A stretch of 64,000 bases of DNA from Bacillota bacterium. GTDB taxonomy: Bacteria > Bacillota > Sulfobacillia > Sulfobacillales > Sulfobacillaceae. The DNA is taken from positions 100,385-164,384 of the forward strand of contig JAKACZ010000004.1 in the NCBI GenBank assembly GCA_021820965.1. Reading direction: 5' to 3'. A program made the position numbers and the translations under genes. Of the stretch, positions 42,072 through 52,402 are shown piece after piece; positions within the stretch are counted from its first letter, which is position 1, and each line of letters begins with the position of its first letter. The notes under the pieces are model-generated. The model had not been told where the DNA came from and searched no databases. It was given only the letters and a program-made list of their open reading frames with translations.

Positions 42072-44290
42072 GTTTCCACGGTTGAGAAACCGTGGCTCCA
42101 TTGAAGGGCCATCCAGCCGGGTCCAGACCGGGTTCGCCCATTGTGTTTCCACGGTTGAGAAACCGTGGCTCCATTGAAGGAACCCGGGATAAGCTGCCCT
42201 GTCGGGCGCTATGCCGGTTTCCACGGTTGAGAAACCGTGGCTCCATTGAAGGGGCTGGGTCGTCGCCGGCGTCTGGTACGGGTTTTTGGTTTCCACGGTT
42301 GAGAAACCGTGGCTCCATTGAAGGTCCTCGCGAAAAGCTGCAGCCATCTCGCGCACGACGAGTTTCCACGGTTGAGAAACCGTGGCTCCATTGAAGGATC
42401 GTTTTCAACCTCGGCCAGAATCTCGGTCACGAATGTTTCCACGGTTGAGAAACCGTGGCTCCATTGAAGGTCAGGGTCTGCGGAGGCATATCCGTGACGA
42501 GTATTTGGTTTCCACGGTTGAGAAACCGTGGCTCCATTGAAGGCCGGACTGACTGGGATTTCGCCCGTTTCCGGATTTGCGGGTTTCCACGGTTGAGAAA
42601 CCGTGGCTCCATTGAAGGCGATGTAAAATCCTTGCATGATGCTATCGACAGGGAGTTTCCACGGTTGAGAAACCGTGGCTCCATTGAAGGCGCACCAAGG
42701 CCGTTTGGCTTTCAAACGTTGGTAAGTTTCCACGGTTGAGAAACCGTGGCTCCATTGAAGGATCAACGAGGCTGAATGGCGCCTCATCCATGAGGGTGGT
42801 TTCCACGGTTGAGAAACCGTGGCTCCATTGAAGGAATACTTTGCAACAAGTCGGGTCAAATAGCGAATGGGCGTTTCCACGGTTGAGAAACCGTGGCTCC
42901 ATTGAAGGCCGATCACATCCGGCACGCTGAGCACCAGATCAATCCCCGTTTCCACGGTTGAGAAACCGTGGCTCCATTGAAGGGCATAGGCCGCCTGCGC
43001 CGAATTCATCCCGGGTATGGTTTCCACGGTTGAGAAACCGTGGCTCCATTGAAGGAGGCAGAATTCCTTGGTCCGAGACCGCATCCCTGGGGTTTCCACG
43101 GTTGAGAAACCGTGGCTCCATTGAAGGTTGATGCCCAGCCAGATCAACGCGGCGCCCGGCAGGTTTCCACGGTTGAGAAACCGTGGCTCCATTGAAGGAA
43201 TTTGGACGCAATCATCCGGACCCGCTCCACCCCGGTTTCCACGGTTGAGAAACCGTGGCTCCATTGAAGGGGATCGGCGTCCGCCTTTAACGTCTATTCC
43301 GGGAAGTTTCCACGGTTGAGAAACCGTGGCTCCATTGAAGGGCTTGAATGACCCAGCGGCCGCCTTGCGGGTCGGTAGTTTCCACGGTTGAGAAACCGTG
43401 GCTCCATTGAAGGGCCCATGCCGGCACGCGTTTGTACTGCACCAGAATGGCGTTTCCACGGTTGAGAAACCGTGGCTCCATTGAAGGTGGAAAGATGAGA
43501 TGACTACCGGCCCGCCCGGAGGGCGTTTCCACGGTTGAGAAACCGTGGCTCCATTGAAGGAGGATGTCCATTTCGTTGCCTCGCTTTCAGTGTCTCGTTT
43601 CCACGGTTGAGAAACCGTGGCTCCATTGAAGGGAAGTGCAGTGGCCGCTCTGGGCGCTCAGTTTCTTCAGTTTCCACGGTTGAGAAACCGTGGCTCCATT
43701 GAAGGGCCTCGACGACGCAAGAATTTACCGACTCCGGCGGCAGTTTCCACGGTTGAGAAACCGTGGCTCCATTGAAGGACCATGTCGCCGACTGAGTACT
43801 TCGCCATGAGATTTTGTTTCCACGGTTGAGAAACCGTGGCTCCATTGAAGGGCGTCCATAGTCCCCGCCACGGTGGCCGAGCCGCCGCGTTTCCACGGTT
43901 GAGAAACCGTGGCTCCATTGAAGGACGGTCACACATGATGCACAATGCACAGTTTCTACTGGTTTCCACGGTTGAGAAACCGTGGCTCCATTGAAGGCCG
44001 TTGTGGTCGCGGCCACATTTCGGGCATGTCACCCGTTTCCACGGTTGAGAAACCGTGGCTCCATTGAAGGTTTGACATCGTGCGCCATCCCCTTTTCATC
44101 AGTAGTCGGTTTCCACGGTTGAGAAACCGTGGCTCCATTGAAGGCAAGCCTGACGAGCGACGGCAGCATCGTCGAACCACAAGTTTCCACGGTTGAGAAA
44201 CCGTGGCTCCATTGAAGGAATATGACGTATGAGGCCACGATGGGGGCACCCCTAGTTTCCACGGTTGAGAAACCGTGGCTCCATTGGAGG
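42072..44290 (+). CRISPR. CRISPR array, 31 repeats and 30 spacers
   Basis: The repeat is 36 bp: it begins GTTTCCACGG and ends CTCCATTGAAGG. Positions 5-12 (CCACGGTT) pair perfectly with positions 17-24 (AACCGTGG) around a GAGA loop. The last eight bases, ATTGAAGG, correspond to the usual 5' handle of type I crRNAs. I count repeats starting at 42072, 42145, 42217 and so on to 44255. Spacers are 35-39 bp. Thirty repeats look identical; the last (44255-44290) has A to G at position 33, so the array runs away from the leader next to cas2. The origin of the spacers cannot be told by eye. Confidence 0.99.
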
Positions 44291-44393
44291 GGGCTTGTCC
44301 GAACATCCTGCGCAACGTTTCCTTAGACACCGCGACGCGCTGATCGGCCATTGCCTCGATAGGAGTGCTTACCGAGGCATGTAAACACATCAT
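44291..44393 (-). pseudogene. Possible HTH/transposase remnant at the array's distal end
   Basis: Directly after the degenerate terminal repeat, the minus strand reads IEAMADQRVAVSKETLRRMF, which resembles a helix-turn-helix of an insertion-sequence transposase. It is too short for a firm call and has no domain around it. Confidence 0.25.
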
Positions 44394-44437
44394 GGCTTCA
44401 GGCGAAATACGGCACCAAAGTCAGCGAGTTTGGGCGC

Positions 44438-45511
44438 CTACAGATAAGATCCAAAATAGGCGTTCTCGGGATAGCCCCGCTCCTCCCAGAACCCCGGTAT
44501 TTCCTCATTGGAGACTTTAATCCCAACCAGCCATTTCACCGACTTATATCCATACATGTGAGGAACCACGAGCCTAACGGGATACCCTTGCGCCACCGGA
44601 AGCGGCTGATGGTCAATACTGTCCACCATCATTGGATGATAGTGGCGAATTTACTCCGCATTCAGAGTGTCGGTGTAGACTCCGTCACCCGAGTAGAAGA
44701 TAACCCAGGGATGCGTTGCCGGATTCCATCCGCGCGACGTCAAAAACTGCTCCAAATCCACCCCGGAAAACTCGACGTGGGGGACTACCCAGCCGGTCAC
44801 GCAGCGAAAGTTGATGGTAATGATTGTCCGAGGCAGGGCAGCATAGTCCGCCCATAACAGATCAGCCCCCAGCCCGTGCATGGAAAGTTGCCATTGATCC
44901 CGGGAAATATGGGGAAATCCGTTGACTACGGTGTAGGGGACAAAGCCGGGGAGAGCATCGCTGGTGCGCCCTTTCCCCGCCATTCGACCGCTCAACATTT
45001 TCATCAAGGTCGGCATCCCCCCAACCACCGGAACAGTCACCACCGCGGCCACCATCCAACGCAGCGCGCGGCGCCGGGAGAGATGCCACTCACCCGATGG
45101 CTTTTTCCAAATGGGCAGCCGGGTCAATAGATGCCACACCGCCCACACGACCAGGGCGGCTGACGACAAACCATGTAATATCGTAGCCAAGGAACGCGTG
45201 GGCGAGGGACCGGCCAAGAGCCCAAGGCCGCTCACGAGCACCATTAGCAGAATAAAGTAGCCCCAGCGGGCATAGCCCGGGCCAAATCGCCGGCCGTCCC
45301 TTGGGAGCCAGGGAAAGAAGGCCCGGGACCAGCCCATAATGGCCACTCCATATAAGATTCCACCTACGGTGTGGACCCACTGCACTTCCAGGAAGAACGG
45401 CCCGACCGCTCGCCGCCAGTTGCTCAAAAACAGGGCAAAGCCGGTTAGGACCAAAAGTCCTAAGACCATGACATGGCGCCAATGCTTCTTGCGGAAGGTC
45501 ACGACCGCCAC
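44438..45511 (-). pseudogene. Membrane molybdopterin oxidoreductase with an in-frame stop
   Basis: One frame interrupted by a single TAA at 44651-44653. The first 170 residues form a cytochrome-b561-like membrane domain with four helices (for example HVMVLGLLVLTGFALFL) and His residues suited to haem. Then comes a sulfite-oxidase-type molybdopterin domain with the Mo-ligand Cys in INFRCVTGW. After the TAA the same frame continues without damage as HQPLPVAQGYPVRLVVPHMY and YKSVKWLVGI, the expected end of the domain. A CAA to TAA change would explain it. GTG 45511 or 45502 is the start; GTG 45502 overlaps the stop of a short preceding frame as GTGA. The truncated 286-aa product would lack part of the cofactor domain. 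Confidence 0.8.
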
Positions 45512-45602
45512 GCGCTTTCCGGGTCAAACCAGGGCGCGCCTGCTTCCGCTTCCTCTTCAGCCAGATCTTCCAGCAGCGCATGATACAGGGCGTCTGTGCC
45601 GT

Positions 45603-46322
45603 CTAACCGAACGCCCGTCCCAACAGATCGCCGCCGATGACCCCGATCACTACTGCTGCGGCGGTGACCAGCAGGAACTGAGTCCCGCTTCTCCACCATA
45701 ACGATTTCGCCACCTTCGCCTTCAAGACCCCCAGGCCGAATGCCACCACAATTGCGGATATAATCGCCCAAATCTCCGCCAACTGTGCGTTAGGTATTAA
45801 CAGGTAGGGTAAGATGGGGGGAATTGACCCCGCAATAACAGCCAGCGCCATGACAACAGATGACGTCCACGGATTGTCGAGCGAATCTAAAAGAATGCCT
45901 AATTCTTCCTTCATCATAAAGTCCACCCAGCGGTCCGGATCTGCGGTAATGCGGGCCGTCAGCGTCTTGGTCTCGTCTGAGTTGAAGCCCTGGCGGCGAA
46001 AAATTTGTTCGACCTCGGCCCGCTCCTCATGCGGGATCTCGGCCACTTCCCGGTACTCACGCCCGCGCTCGGCCAAAAAGTACTCATTCTGTGCGACCGT
46101 CGAGAGATACTGCCCCAGCCCCATCGACACCGCTGCCGCAATCACCGCCGCCAGTCCGGAAATGATAATCTGATGCGAAGACATGCGGGACGAGGTTACA
46201 CCCACAATAATGCCGGTGATTGAGACCAGTCCGTCGTTGACGCCAAACACGACTTCCCGGATGGACCGCGCCCGGGGGGTGTGCACCTTGTCTTCCGCGT
46301 GGGTTAACCTATTTTCGGCCAT
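45603..46322 (-). CDS. VIT-family (CCC1-like) transporter
   Basis: Integral membrane protein of the vacuolar iron transporter family, in bacteria linked to iron or manganese transport. The N-terminal helix pair contains REVVFGVNDGLVSITGIIVG, the family signature. A cytoplasmic helical insert rich in Glu and Arg (residues about 80-140, QNEYFLAERGREYREVAEIP) precedes three C-terminal helices. The ATG at 46322 is chosen over 46334 because the latter sits only 2 bases from GAGG. It lies in the 2-oxoacid dehydrogenase/lipoate operon, 34 bases after lipB. The transported ion is inferred. Confidence 0.85.
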   Translation of the reverse strand: MAENRLTHAEDKVHTPRARSIREVVFGVNDGLVSITGIIVGVTSSRMSSHQIIISGLAAVIAAAVSMGLGQYLSTVAQNEYFLAERGREYREVAEIPHEERAEVEQIFRRQGFNSDETKTLTARITADPDRWVDFMMKEELGILLDSLDNPWTSSVVMALAVIAGSIPPILPYLLIPNAQLAEIWAIISAIVVAFGLGVLKAKVAKSLWWRSGTQFLLVTAAAVVIGVIGGDLLGRAFG

Positions 46323-46356
46323 CGGCCTCATCACCTCGTCGGTATGGAAAGGGGGG

Positions 46357-47049
46357 CTAGCCGCTGGCCCGTACGGCGCCCGTCAATGCCTCCAAGTCCA
46401 CCTCGCGGTATTCGAACCCAAATGTGCGAGCCAACTCCCGTTCCACAACCGGAGTCACCTCGCCGAGATTGACCGGTCGGCCGAGCATCCGTGCCATGGA
46501 GGTTACCCCTTTGTCACTAATCCCGCATGGCACAATTCCGGCAAAATGCTCCAAGCGCGGATTAACGTTTAAGGCAAATCCGTGCTGGGTAATCCAGTGG
46601 CTGGCCTTGACTCCAATCGCCGCTACTTTTTCCTGGTCAATCCACACGCCGGTATGTGGCGGCTTGCGCACCGCATCGATGCCAAAATACTGTAGAGCGG
46701 CGATGATGGACTCCTCCAGGCGACGCAGATACCGGTGTAAGTCCCGGCCGTGGCGCGTCAAATCAATGATGGGGTACCCTACCAATTGGCCGGGTCCGTG
46801 ATAAGTAATATCCCCACCACGGTCCACCATGTAGAGCTCGATCCCCTCCGCCCGGCGCCTTTCATCGTCCCACAACAGGTTTTGCAGTGAGTCGTGGGCC
46901 GAACGGCCCACGGTGTAGACGGGCGGGTGCTCCACCAAAAGCATCGTATCAGGCAAAGCCCCGCTTTTCACTCCGGCTCCCACCTGGCGCTGAAGATCCC
47001 ATGCTTCTTGGTAAGGCATGTGCCCCAGGTGAACCAAATAGGTCTCCAC
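46357..47049 (-). CDS. lipB: Lipoyl(octanoyl) transferase
   Basis: Moves octanoate from ACP to lipoyl domains such as that of E2. The active-site features are RGGDITYHGPGQLVGYPIID (about residues 70-89), Lys in IGVKASHWITQHGFALNV, and the nucleophilic Cys in IVPCGI. The GTG at 47049 follows CAGGAGGTG (within the lipA end) by 7 bases. The 230-aa length is typical. It works directly before LipA in the lipoate pathway. Confidence 0.95.
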   Translation of the reverse strand: METYLVHLGHMPYQEAWDLQRQVGAGVKSGALPDTMLLVEHPPVYTVGRSAHDSLQNLLWDDERRRAEGIELYMVDRGGDITYHGPGQLVGYPIIDLTRHGRDLHRYLRRLEESIIAALQYFGIDAVRKPPHTGVWIDQEKVAAIGVKASHWITQHGFALNVNPRLEHFAGIVPCGISDKGVTSMARMLGRPVNLGEVTPVVERELARTFGFEYREVDLEALTGAVRASG

Positions 47050-47053
47050 GCCA

Positions 47054-47953
47054 TTACACCTCCTGGGGGATTTGCGACGCCGCGTGATAGGAACTTCGTA
47101 CCAACGGGCCCGATTCCACATGGCGGAATCCCAACTGTAAGGCCTCCATCTGTATTTCACGAAACTCCTCGGGTGTGTAATATTTCTCTACCGGCAGATG
47201 CTGCTGATCCGGCCTCAGGTACTGCCCCACGGTGAGGACATCCACCATATTCTCACGCATATCGCACAGCACCCGGTGGATTTCCTCGCGAGTTTCTCCC
47301 AAGCCCACCATAATCCCGGACTTCGTCACCATGGTCGGGTCCTGTTGCTTTATCCGGCGTAAAAACTCCATCGTCCGTTCATATCTTGCTTTGGGGCGCA
47401 CCCACGAGTACATCCGCGGCACCGACTCGGTGTTATGGTTAAAGATGTCGGGACGAGCTTTTACGATGGTCGAGAGCGCCTCCCAGTTTCCCATCAAGTC
47501 GGGAGTCAGCACCTCGACACTGCAGCCCGGCACTTCCTTTCGAATCTCTTCGATGCAGCCGGAAAAGATCTGGGCCCCGCCGTCGGGCAAATCATCGCGG
47601 GTCACCGATGTAATCACCACGTGTTTTAGTCCCATGTTTTTCACCGATTGCGCCACTCGCTTAGGCTCCAATAAATCAAGCCCCGTGGGCCGGCCGGTCG
47701 TGATGGCGCAAAACCCGCAGTTTCGCGTGCAGACGTCTCCCAGAATGAGGAAGGTGGCGGTACGCGCTTCCCAGCACTCATAGATGTTGGGGCACATCGC
47801 CTCCTCACAGACTGTGTGCAGAGTCTGCAAACGCATCAAATCCTTGATTGCGAGATAGTTCTCTCCCGTCTTTAGCCGCACCTTCAGCCACGGCGGCGGC
47901 TTGGGTCCGGGTGCAGTACGGGACTTGTGCGCCATTGGCAATGGCTCCATCAT
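47054..47953 (-). CDS. lipA: Lipoyl synthase
   Basis: Radical-SAM enzyme that inserts two sulfurs into protein-bound octanoate. The SAM cluster motif is CTRNCGFC, and the auxiliary cluster uses the N-terminal [12 protein letters not shown]. The C-terminal [10 protein letters not shown] supplies the conserved RSSY. The ATG at 47953 has AAAGGAGA 7 bases upstream. Its 299 aa is normal. The E2 gene upstream ends 25 bases away, so LipA, LipB and their substrate are made together. Confidence 0.97.
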   Translation of the reverse strand: MMEPLPMAHKSRTAPGPKPPPWLKVRLKTGENYLAIKDLMRLQTLHTVCEEAMCPNIYECWEARTATFLILGDVCTRNCGFCAITTGRPTGLDLLEPKRVAQSVKNMGLKHVVITSVTRDDLPDGGAQIFSGCIEEIRKEVPGCSVEVLTPDLMGNWEALSTIVKARPDIFNHNTESVPRMYSWVRPKARYERTMEFLRRIKQQDPTMVTKSGIMVGLGETREEIHRVLCDMRENMVDVLTVGQYLRPDQQHLPVEKYYTPEEFREIQMEALQLGFRHVESGPLVRSSYHAASQIPQEV

Positions 47954-47978
47954 CTCGGTCTCCTTTCCGCACGCTATC

Positions 47979-49274
47979 TTAGTAGATCGAGGTATCCGGT
48001 CCAATGCTTTCCAGGTTCTTCTTAATCACCTGAAGGAACTGGCCTGCCTCGGCGCCATCGACGACCCGGTGGTCAAACGACAGGCAGAGATTCACCATCG
48101 CACGAATGGCGATCATATTGCCCACCACCACTGACCGTTTGACAATGGATTCCATCGTGACAATGCCGGCTTCGGGGGCATTGATCACGGGATAGGTCAG
48201 CACCGTACCGACGGCTCCCGTGTTGTCTACCGTAAAGGTGCCGTCTGCCAAGTCCTCCATGGTCAAACGCCCGCTGCGAGCCCGCTTGACCAAATCCTGG
48301 GTAGCTTTGGCCAAACCCACAATATTCTTTTGGTCGGCGTCTTTCACCACGGGTACAATCAGCCCGCGGTCGGTGGCGGCCGCCATGCCGATATTGATGC
48401 GCTTTTTGTAGACAATGCTGTCGTTGTTCCATTGCGCATTCATCTGCGGCACTTGCCGCAAGCCTTCGACGACGGCTCGCATCATAAAGGGCAGGTAGGT
48501 GAGCGAAATGCCTTCGCGGGCCTTGAACTCCTCTTTGAGGCGGTCCCGAAGCTCGGTGAGACCGGTCACATCCACTTCCACCATGAGCCAGGCATGCGGC
48601 ACCGTCTGCTTGGAGCGCTCCATCCGCTCGGCAATCACCTTACGGACCGAAGACAAGGGCTCCACGGTGTCGCCCTCTTCGATAACGGCCGGGGCCGATT
48701 CCATCGCTACCACTTCTCGCGGTGCGCCGGGCCCCTGAGCCGCAGGCTGCGCTTGAGCTGGTTTCTGTTCGGCCGCTTGTAAAATGTCCTGTCGCGTAAC
48801 CCGGCCGCCGGCGCCGGTTCCGGAAACCTGACCGGGATCAATCCCATGCTCTTCCGCCAGGCGGCGCACTGCCGGCGAATAGCGTCCCCGGCCAGACACG
48901 GCAGTCCCGGCAGTGGGTTGGGCGGGCTCTTGCGGCGGTGGTGCCTGGGGGTGGGCCGGCTCGGGAGCCGGTGTGCTCTCTGGTGTGGCGCCGGCACCCG
49001 GTGTTGTTTCCTGGGCACCGCCGGATCCCTCGCCCGCCACTTCGATTTCGCAGATAGGGGTGCCAATGGCCACCGTGGCGCCGCTATCGACTAAAATCTT
49101 GGACAGCTTGCCGCCAACCGGGGACGGCACCTCGGCATTCACTTTATCGGTGGCGACTTCCAAAAGCGACTCATACTTTTCCACCTCGTCGCCGACTTTC
49201 TTCAGCCACTCGCTTATGGTCCCTTCGGTGACAGACTCACCGAGTTGGGGCATCGTGACGACCTCTGTTGCCAT
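47979..49274 (-). CDS. 2-oxoacid dehydrogenase E2 (dihydrolipoyl acyltransferase)
   Basis: Core of the complex. The N-terminal lipoyl domain has the modified Lys44 in [12 protein letters not shown] long Pro/Ala/Glu-rich linker (about residues 83-130) leads to the E1/E3-binding domain ([20 protein letters not shown]), and a second linker to the catalytic domain with HRVVDG near residue 403. At 431 aa with one lipoyl domain it resembles branched-chain or acetoin-type E2 proteins. The gene lies 27 bases after E1-beta. Confidence 0.95.
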   Translation of the reverse strand: MATEVVTMPQLGESVTEGTISEWLKKVGDEVEKYESLLEVATDKVNAEVPSPVGGKLSKILVDSGATVAIGTPICEIEVAGEGSGGAQETTPGAGATPESTPAPEPAHPQAPPPQEPAQPTAGTAVSGRGRYSPAVRRLAEEHGIDPGQVSGTGAGGRVTRQDILQAAEQKPAQAQPAAQGPGAPREVVAMESAPAVIEEGDTVEPLSSVRKVIAERMERSKQTVPHAWLMVEVDVTGLTELRDRLKEEFKAREGISLTYLPFMMRAVVEGLRQVPQMNAQWNNDSIVYKKRINIGMAAATDRGLIVPVVKDADQKNIVGLAKATQDLVKRARSGRLTMEDLADGTFTVDNTGAVGTVLTYPVINAPEAGIVTMESIVKRSVVVGNMIAIRAMVNLCLSFDHRVVDGAEAGQFLQVIKKNLESIGPDTSIY

Positions 49275-49301
49275 TCTCTCTTCTCCTCGCTTCCCGTCTC
49301 G

Positions 49302-50285
49302 CTAAAACTTCGCCAATTCCCGCGCCTTATCGCGGATCTTGTCCGGCGTCACCATAAAGGCATGCTCGAGAGGAGCGCTGTAGGGCATAGCTGGAACGTC
49401 GGGGCCCGCCAACCGGACAATGGGAGCATCCAAATAGAAGAGCGCATGCTCCGAAATAAGGGCGCTGATCTCGCCGCCGATGCCGCCAGTCAGATTGTCT
49501 TCGTGCACAATTAACACTTTGCCGGTCTTCTTGGCGGTTTCCAAGATGGCTTCGACATCTAAGGGCCGGACGGTGCGAAGATCGAGAACTTCTGCCGAGA
49601 TGCCCTCTTTCTCCAACTCCTCCGCCGCCCTCAGGGAATAGCTAACCATCAGGCCATAAGTAATGATGGAGATATCCTTGCCTTCCCGCTTTAAGTCAGC
49701 CTGGCCGATTGGGATTAAATACCGATCCTCCGGCACCTCCCCCTTAAGCGAACGATACGCGGCCTTATGCTCAAAGTAGAGAACGGGATCCTCGTCCTGA
49801 ATAGCCGATGCCAACAACCCCTTGGCATCGTATGGAGTCCCCGGCACGACAACCTTCAAGCCCGGGACATGAGCGAAAAATGCTTCGACGCTCTGAGAAT
49901 GATATAGCGCGCCGTGCACGCCACCCCCGAACGGCGCACGGATCACCAAGGGCACGTTGAAGGTGTTGTTGGAACGATAGCGAATACGTGCCGCTTCTTG
50001 CACAATTTGGTTCACGGCCGGGAAAATAAAGTCCGCAAATTGTATTTCCGGGACCGGTCTGAGGCCGTTGATGGCCGCCCCAATTGCCGTCCCCACGATG
50101 GCCGCCTCGGCTAGCGGGGAGTCAATTACTCGGTCCTCGCCAAACTCTTTTTGCAAACCTTCGGTCACCCGGAACACGCCCCCGCGTACGCCGACGTCCT
50201 CACCGTAAATAATAATCCGGGAGTCTCGCCTCAATTCCTGGCGCAACGTTTCGCGAATGGCTTCCAAATAGCTCAATACCGCCAT
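49302..50285 (-). CDS. 2-oxoacid dehydrogenase E1 component, beta subunit
   Basis: Thiamine-diphosphate-dependent decarboxylase subunit. YGEDVGVRGGVFRVTEGL, DSPLAEAAIVGTAIGAA and PEIQFADFIFPAVNQI are family blocks; the C-terminal half has IVHEDNLTGGIGGEI. At 327 aa it is standard. It is the only beta subunit in the operon, although two alpha subunits are encoded upstream. Confidence 0.95.
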   Translation of the reverse strand: MAVLSYLEAIRETLRQELRRDSRIIIYGEDVGVRGGVFRVTEGLQKEFGEDRVIDSPLAEAAIVGTAIGAAINGLRPVPEIQFADFIFPAVNQIVQEAARIRYRSNNTFNVPLVIRAPFGGGVHGALYHSQSVEAFFAHVPGLKVVVPGTPYDAKGLLASAIQDEDPVLYFEHKAAYRSLKGEVPEDRYLIPIGQADLKREGKDISIITYGLMVSYSLRAAEELEKEGISAEVLDLRTVRPLDVEAILETAKKTGKVLIVHEDNLTGGIGGEISALISEHALFYLDAPIVRLAGPDVPAMPYSAPLEHAFMVTPDKIRDKARELAKF

Positions 50286-50369
50286 AGTCGTACGTCCGGC
50301 CCGTCGCTTCCTGCCGGACTTTGCCCTCCTTATCCGGTTTGGTTTCGCTCCGCTGTGTACGCAAGCGCT

Positions 50370-51344
50370 CTACCCGTAGACGTGATCCGCCAGTGTCGAA
50401 GGGTCCGGCAATGCCGCTTTTTCCGCATAATCCGTCGCATCATTAACAGCGTCCTTGATTTTCTGCTGCATCTCTTTGAGCTTCTCGTCAGTCAAGATCC
50501 CTTGCTCCCTGAGATAGGCTTCAAACAAGGTCAGCGGATCGCGTTTTTTCGCCTCGGCCACTTCTTCGCGTGAGCGATAGGCCCGGTCGTCATCGTCGCT
50601 CGAGTGCGGCACGAAGCGATAGGTCTTGGCTTCAATCAGGGTGGGCCCGTCACCGCGCCGCGCCCGATCAGCGGCCTCTTTGACTACTTCGTACACCTTG
50701 ATGGGATCATTGCCATCAACGATCACGCCCGGCATTCCGTACCCCGCCGCGCGGGCCGCAACATCCTGAACCGCCATCTGCTTGCGTGACGGTACGGAAA
50801 TGGCGTAACCGTTGTTCTCATTGAAGAAAATCACCGGTAGCTTATGAACCGCCGCAAAGTTGAGGGCCTCGTGAAACTCTCCTTGGCTGGTCGATCCTTC
50901 CCCGAAGTATGCAACCGATACACGGCCGTCTTTCAGCACCTTAGAGGCGAGCGCCAATCCGGCGGCATGCACGTCTTGGGTCGCCACCACCGAGCCTCCG
51001 GTTAAAATATGACGAGCCGCGTGACCCCAGTGTGCCGGCATCTGCCGCCCGCCCGAATTGGGGTCGTCCGCGCGACCCAACAGATGCAACATCACCTCGC
51101 GCGGGGTCATGCCGTAAGCCAACACCAGCGCTAAATCGCGGTAATAAGGGCAGATCCAGTCTTCGCCTCGATTTAACGCAAACGCGGAACCCACCTGCGC
51201 CGCTTCATGGCCGTTAGACGTATATACAACCGGAGCGCGGCCTTGACGGTTCAAAATCCACATCCGGTCATCCACTGCCCGAGCCAAGGCCATGTAATAA
51301 TACATGTCCAACATCAGCTCCGGGGTTAATCCGTTATCAGACAC
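50370..51344 (-). CDS. 2-oxoacid dehydrogenase E1 alpha subunit, copy 1
   Basis: Binds thiamine diphosphate: the GEGSTSQGEFHEALNFAAVH motif (about residues 155-174) is complete. The PHSSDDDDRAYR segment is typical of branched-chain E1-alpha. GTG 51344 follows AAGGAGAG by 8 bases; the in-frame upstream ATG is not preceded by a site. It is followed by E1-beta after 84 bases. It is closely similar to copy 2 (51377-52381) along its whole length, including GMTPREVML and GGRQMPAH, but clearly diverged, so the duplication is old. Confidence 0.94.
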   Translation of the reverse strand: MSDNGLTPELMLDMYYYMALARAVDDRMWILNRQGRAPVVYTSNGHEAAQVGSAFALNRGEDWICPYYRDLALVLAYGMTPREVMLHLLGRADDPNSGGRQMPAHWGHAARHILTGGSVVATQDVHAAGLALASKVLKDGRVSVAYFGEGSTSQGEFHEALNFAAVHKLPVIFFNENNGYAISVPSRKQMAVQDVAARAAGYGMPGVIVDGNDPIKVYEVVKEAADRARRGDGPTLIEAKTYRFVPHSSDDDDRAYRSREEVAEAKKRDPLTLFEAYLREQGILTDEKLKEMQQKIKDAVNDATDYAEKAALPDPSTLADHVYG

Positions 51345-51376
51345 CCTGACCCTCTCCTTTCTGAGGTTCAAATCGC

Positions 51377-52381
51377 TTATGCTGGGGAGGAGCCGTACAC
51401 ATGGTCGTAGAGGCTCGCTACCGCTGGTAGTTCGGCGGCCTCGGCGTACTCCGTTGCATCATCAACTTCATGCCTCACACGCTTCATCAGCGTCTCGTCT
51501 CTCTCTTTGTCCCACATTTTCTCCTGCTCCATCCACTCGCGAAAACGAATAATTGGGTCATCGCGCATTTCCGCTTCCAACTTTTCCCGCGCACGGTAAG
51601 ACCGATCATCGTCATCGCTGGAGTGGGCGGTAAAGCGATGGGTCTTAGCCTCAATCAGGGTCGGCCCGTCACCGGCCAACGCCCGGACCCGCGCCTCTAC
51701 CATTACCTGGTATACTTCTAACGGATCCGATCCTTTGACCACGACTCCCGGAATGCCATATCCCTGGGCCCGCGCCGCCACGTCGTGGATGGCCATCTCG
51801 CGTTCCTGGGGCACTGATATGGCATACCCGTTGTTCTCGACCAAAATAATCGCTGGGACGCGGTGAACCGCCCCAAAGTTTAGGGCTTCATGGAACTCAC
51901 CCTGGTTGGTTGAGCCCTCGCCCAAAGAAGTCAGGACCGCGCCCGTTTCCCCTTTGAGCTTCATCGCCCAGGCCAGTCCCACCGCGTGTGCCAGCTGTGT
52001 CGCAACCGGGGACGAGCCGGTCAAAATGCGCTTGGCACGGTGACCAAAATGGGCCGGCATTTGCCGCCCGCCGGAACTGGGATCGGCGGCGCGGCCCAAC
52101 TGGCCGAGCATCACTTCGCGCGGCGTCATGCCAAAGGCCATCACCATCGCCATGTCCCGGTAATACGGGGCCAGCCAATCCGTCTCGGGGTTCATCGCCA
52201 TGGCTGCCCCCACCTGTACGCCTTCCTGGCCTTGGCCGGAGATCACAAACGCCGTTTTTCCCTGGCGGTTGAGAATCCAGATTCGGCGGTCAAGCTCCCG
52301 GCTAAGCACCATGTAATAATACATGGTCTGCATACGTTCTGCATCAAGGGCGGGAGCATATGACGGCTTTTTGCGCGGCAT
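51377..52381 (-). CDS. 2-oxoacid dehydrogenase E1 alpha subunit, copy 2
   Basis: Full-length paralogue (334 aa) of the next gene. The thiamine motif is GEGSTNQGEFHEALNFGAVH, and AHSSDDDDRSYR is present. All apparent functional residues are kept, so it is not a pseudogene. ATG 52381 follows GAGGAGG. It lies between the E3 and E1-alpha copy 1 genes and shares the single E1-beta. The pair may give the complex two substrate ranges, which is inference. Confidence 0.94.
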   Translation of the reverse strand: MPRKKPSYAPALDAERMQTMYYYMVLSRELDRRIWILNRQGKTAFVISGQGQEGVQVGAAMAMNPETDWLAPYYRDMAMVMAFGMTPREVMLGQLGRAADPSSGGRQMPAHFGHRAKRILTGSSPVATQLAHAVGLAWAMKLKGETGAVLTSLGEGSTNQGEFHEALNFGAVHRVPAIILVENNGYAISVPQEREMAIHDVAARAQGYGIPGVVVKGSDPLEVYQVMVEARVRALAGDGPTLIEAKTHRFTAHSSDDDDRSYRAREKLEAEMRDDPIIRFREWMEQEKMWDKERDETLMKRVRHEVDDATEYAEAAELPAVASLYDHVYGSSPA

Positions 52382-52402
52382 GAGGCGACCTCCTCACATT
52401 GC

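Noticed and set aside
42049..44393. Long minus-strand ORFs (up to 416 codons) across the array
   Set aside because: They are repeats read in frame (36-bp repeats with spacers near 36 bp), giving the same peptide over and over. The DNA is a CRISPR array.
45499..45588. A short coupled ORF between the VIT and molybdopterin genes
   Set aside because: Its stop overlaps GTG 45502 and the composition is protein-like (LEDLAEEEAEAGAPWFDPE), but no ATG, GTG or TTG start exists, so I did not list it as a gene.
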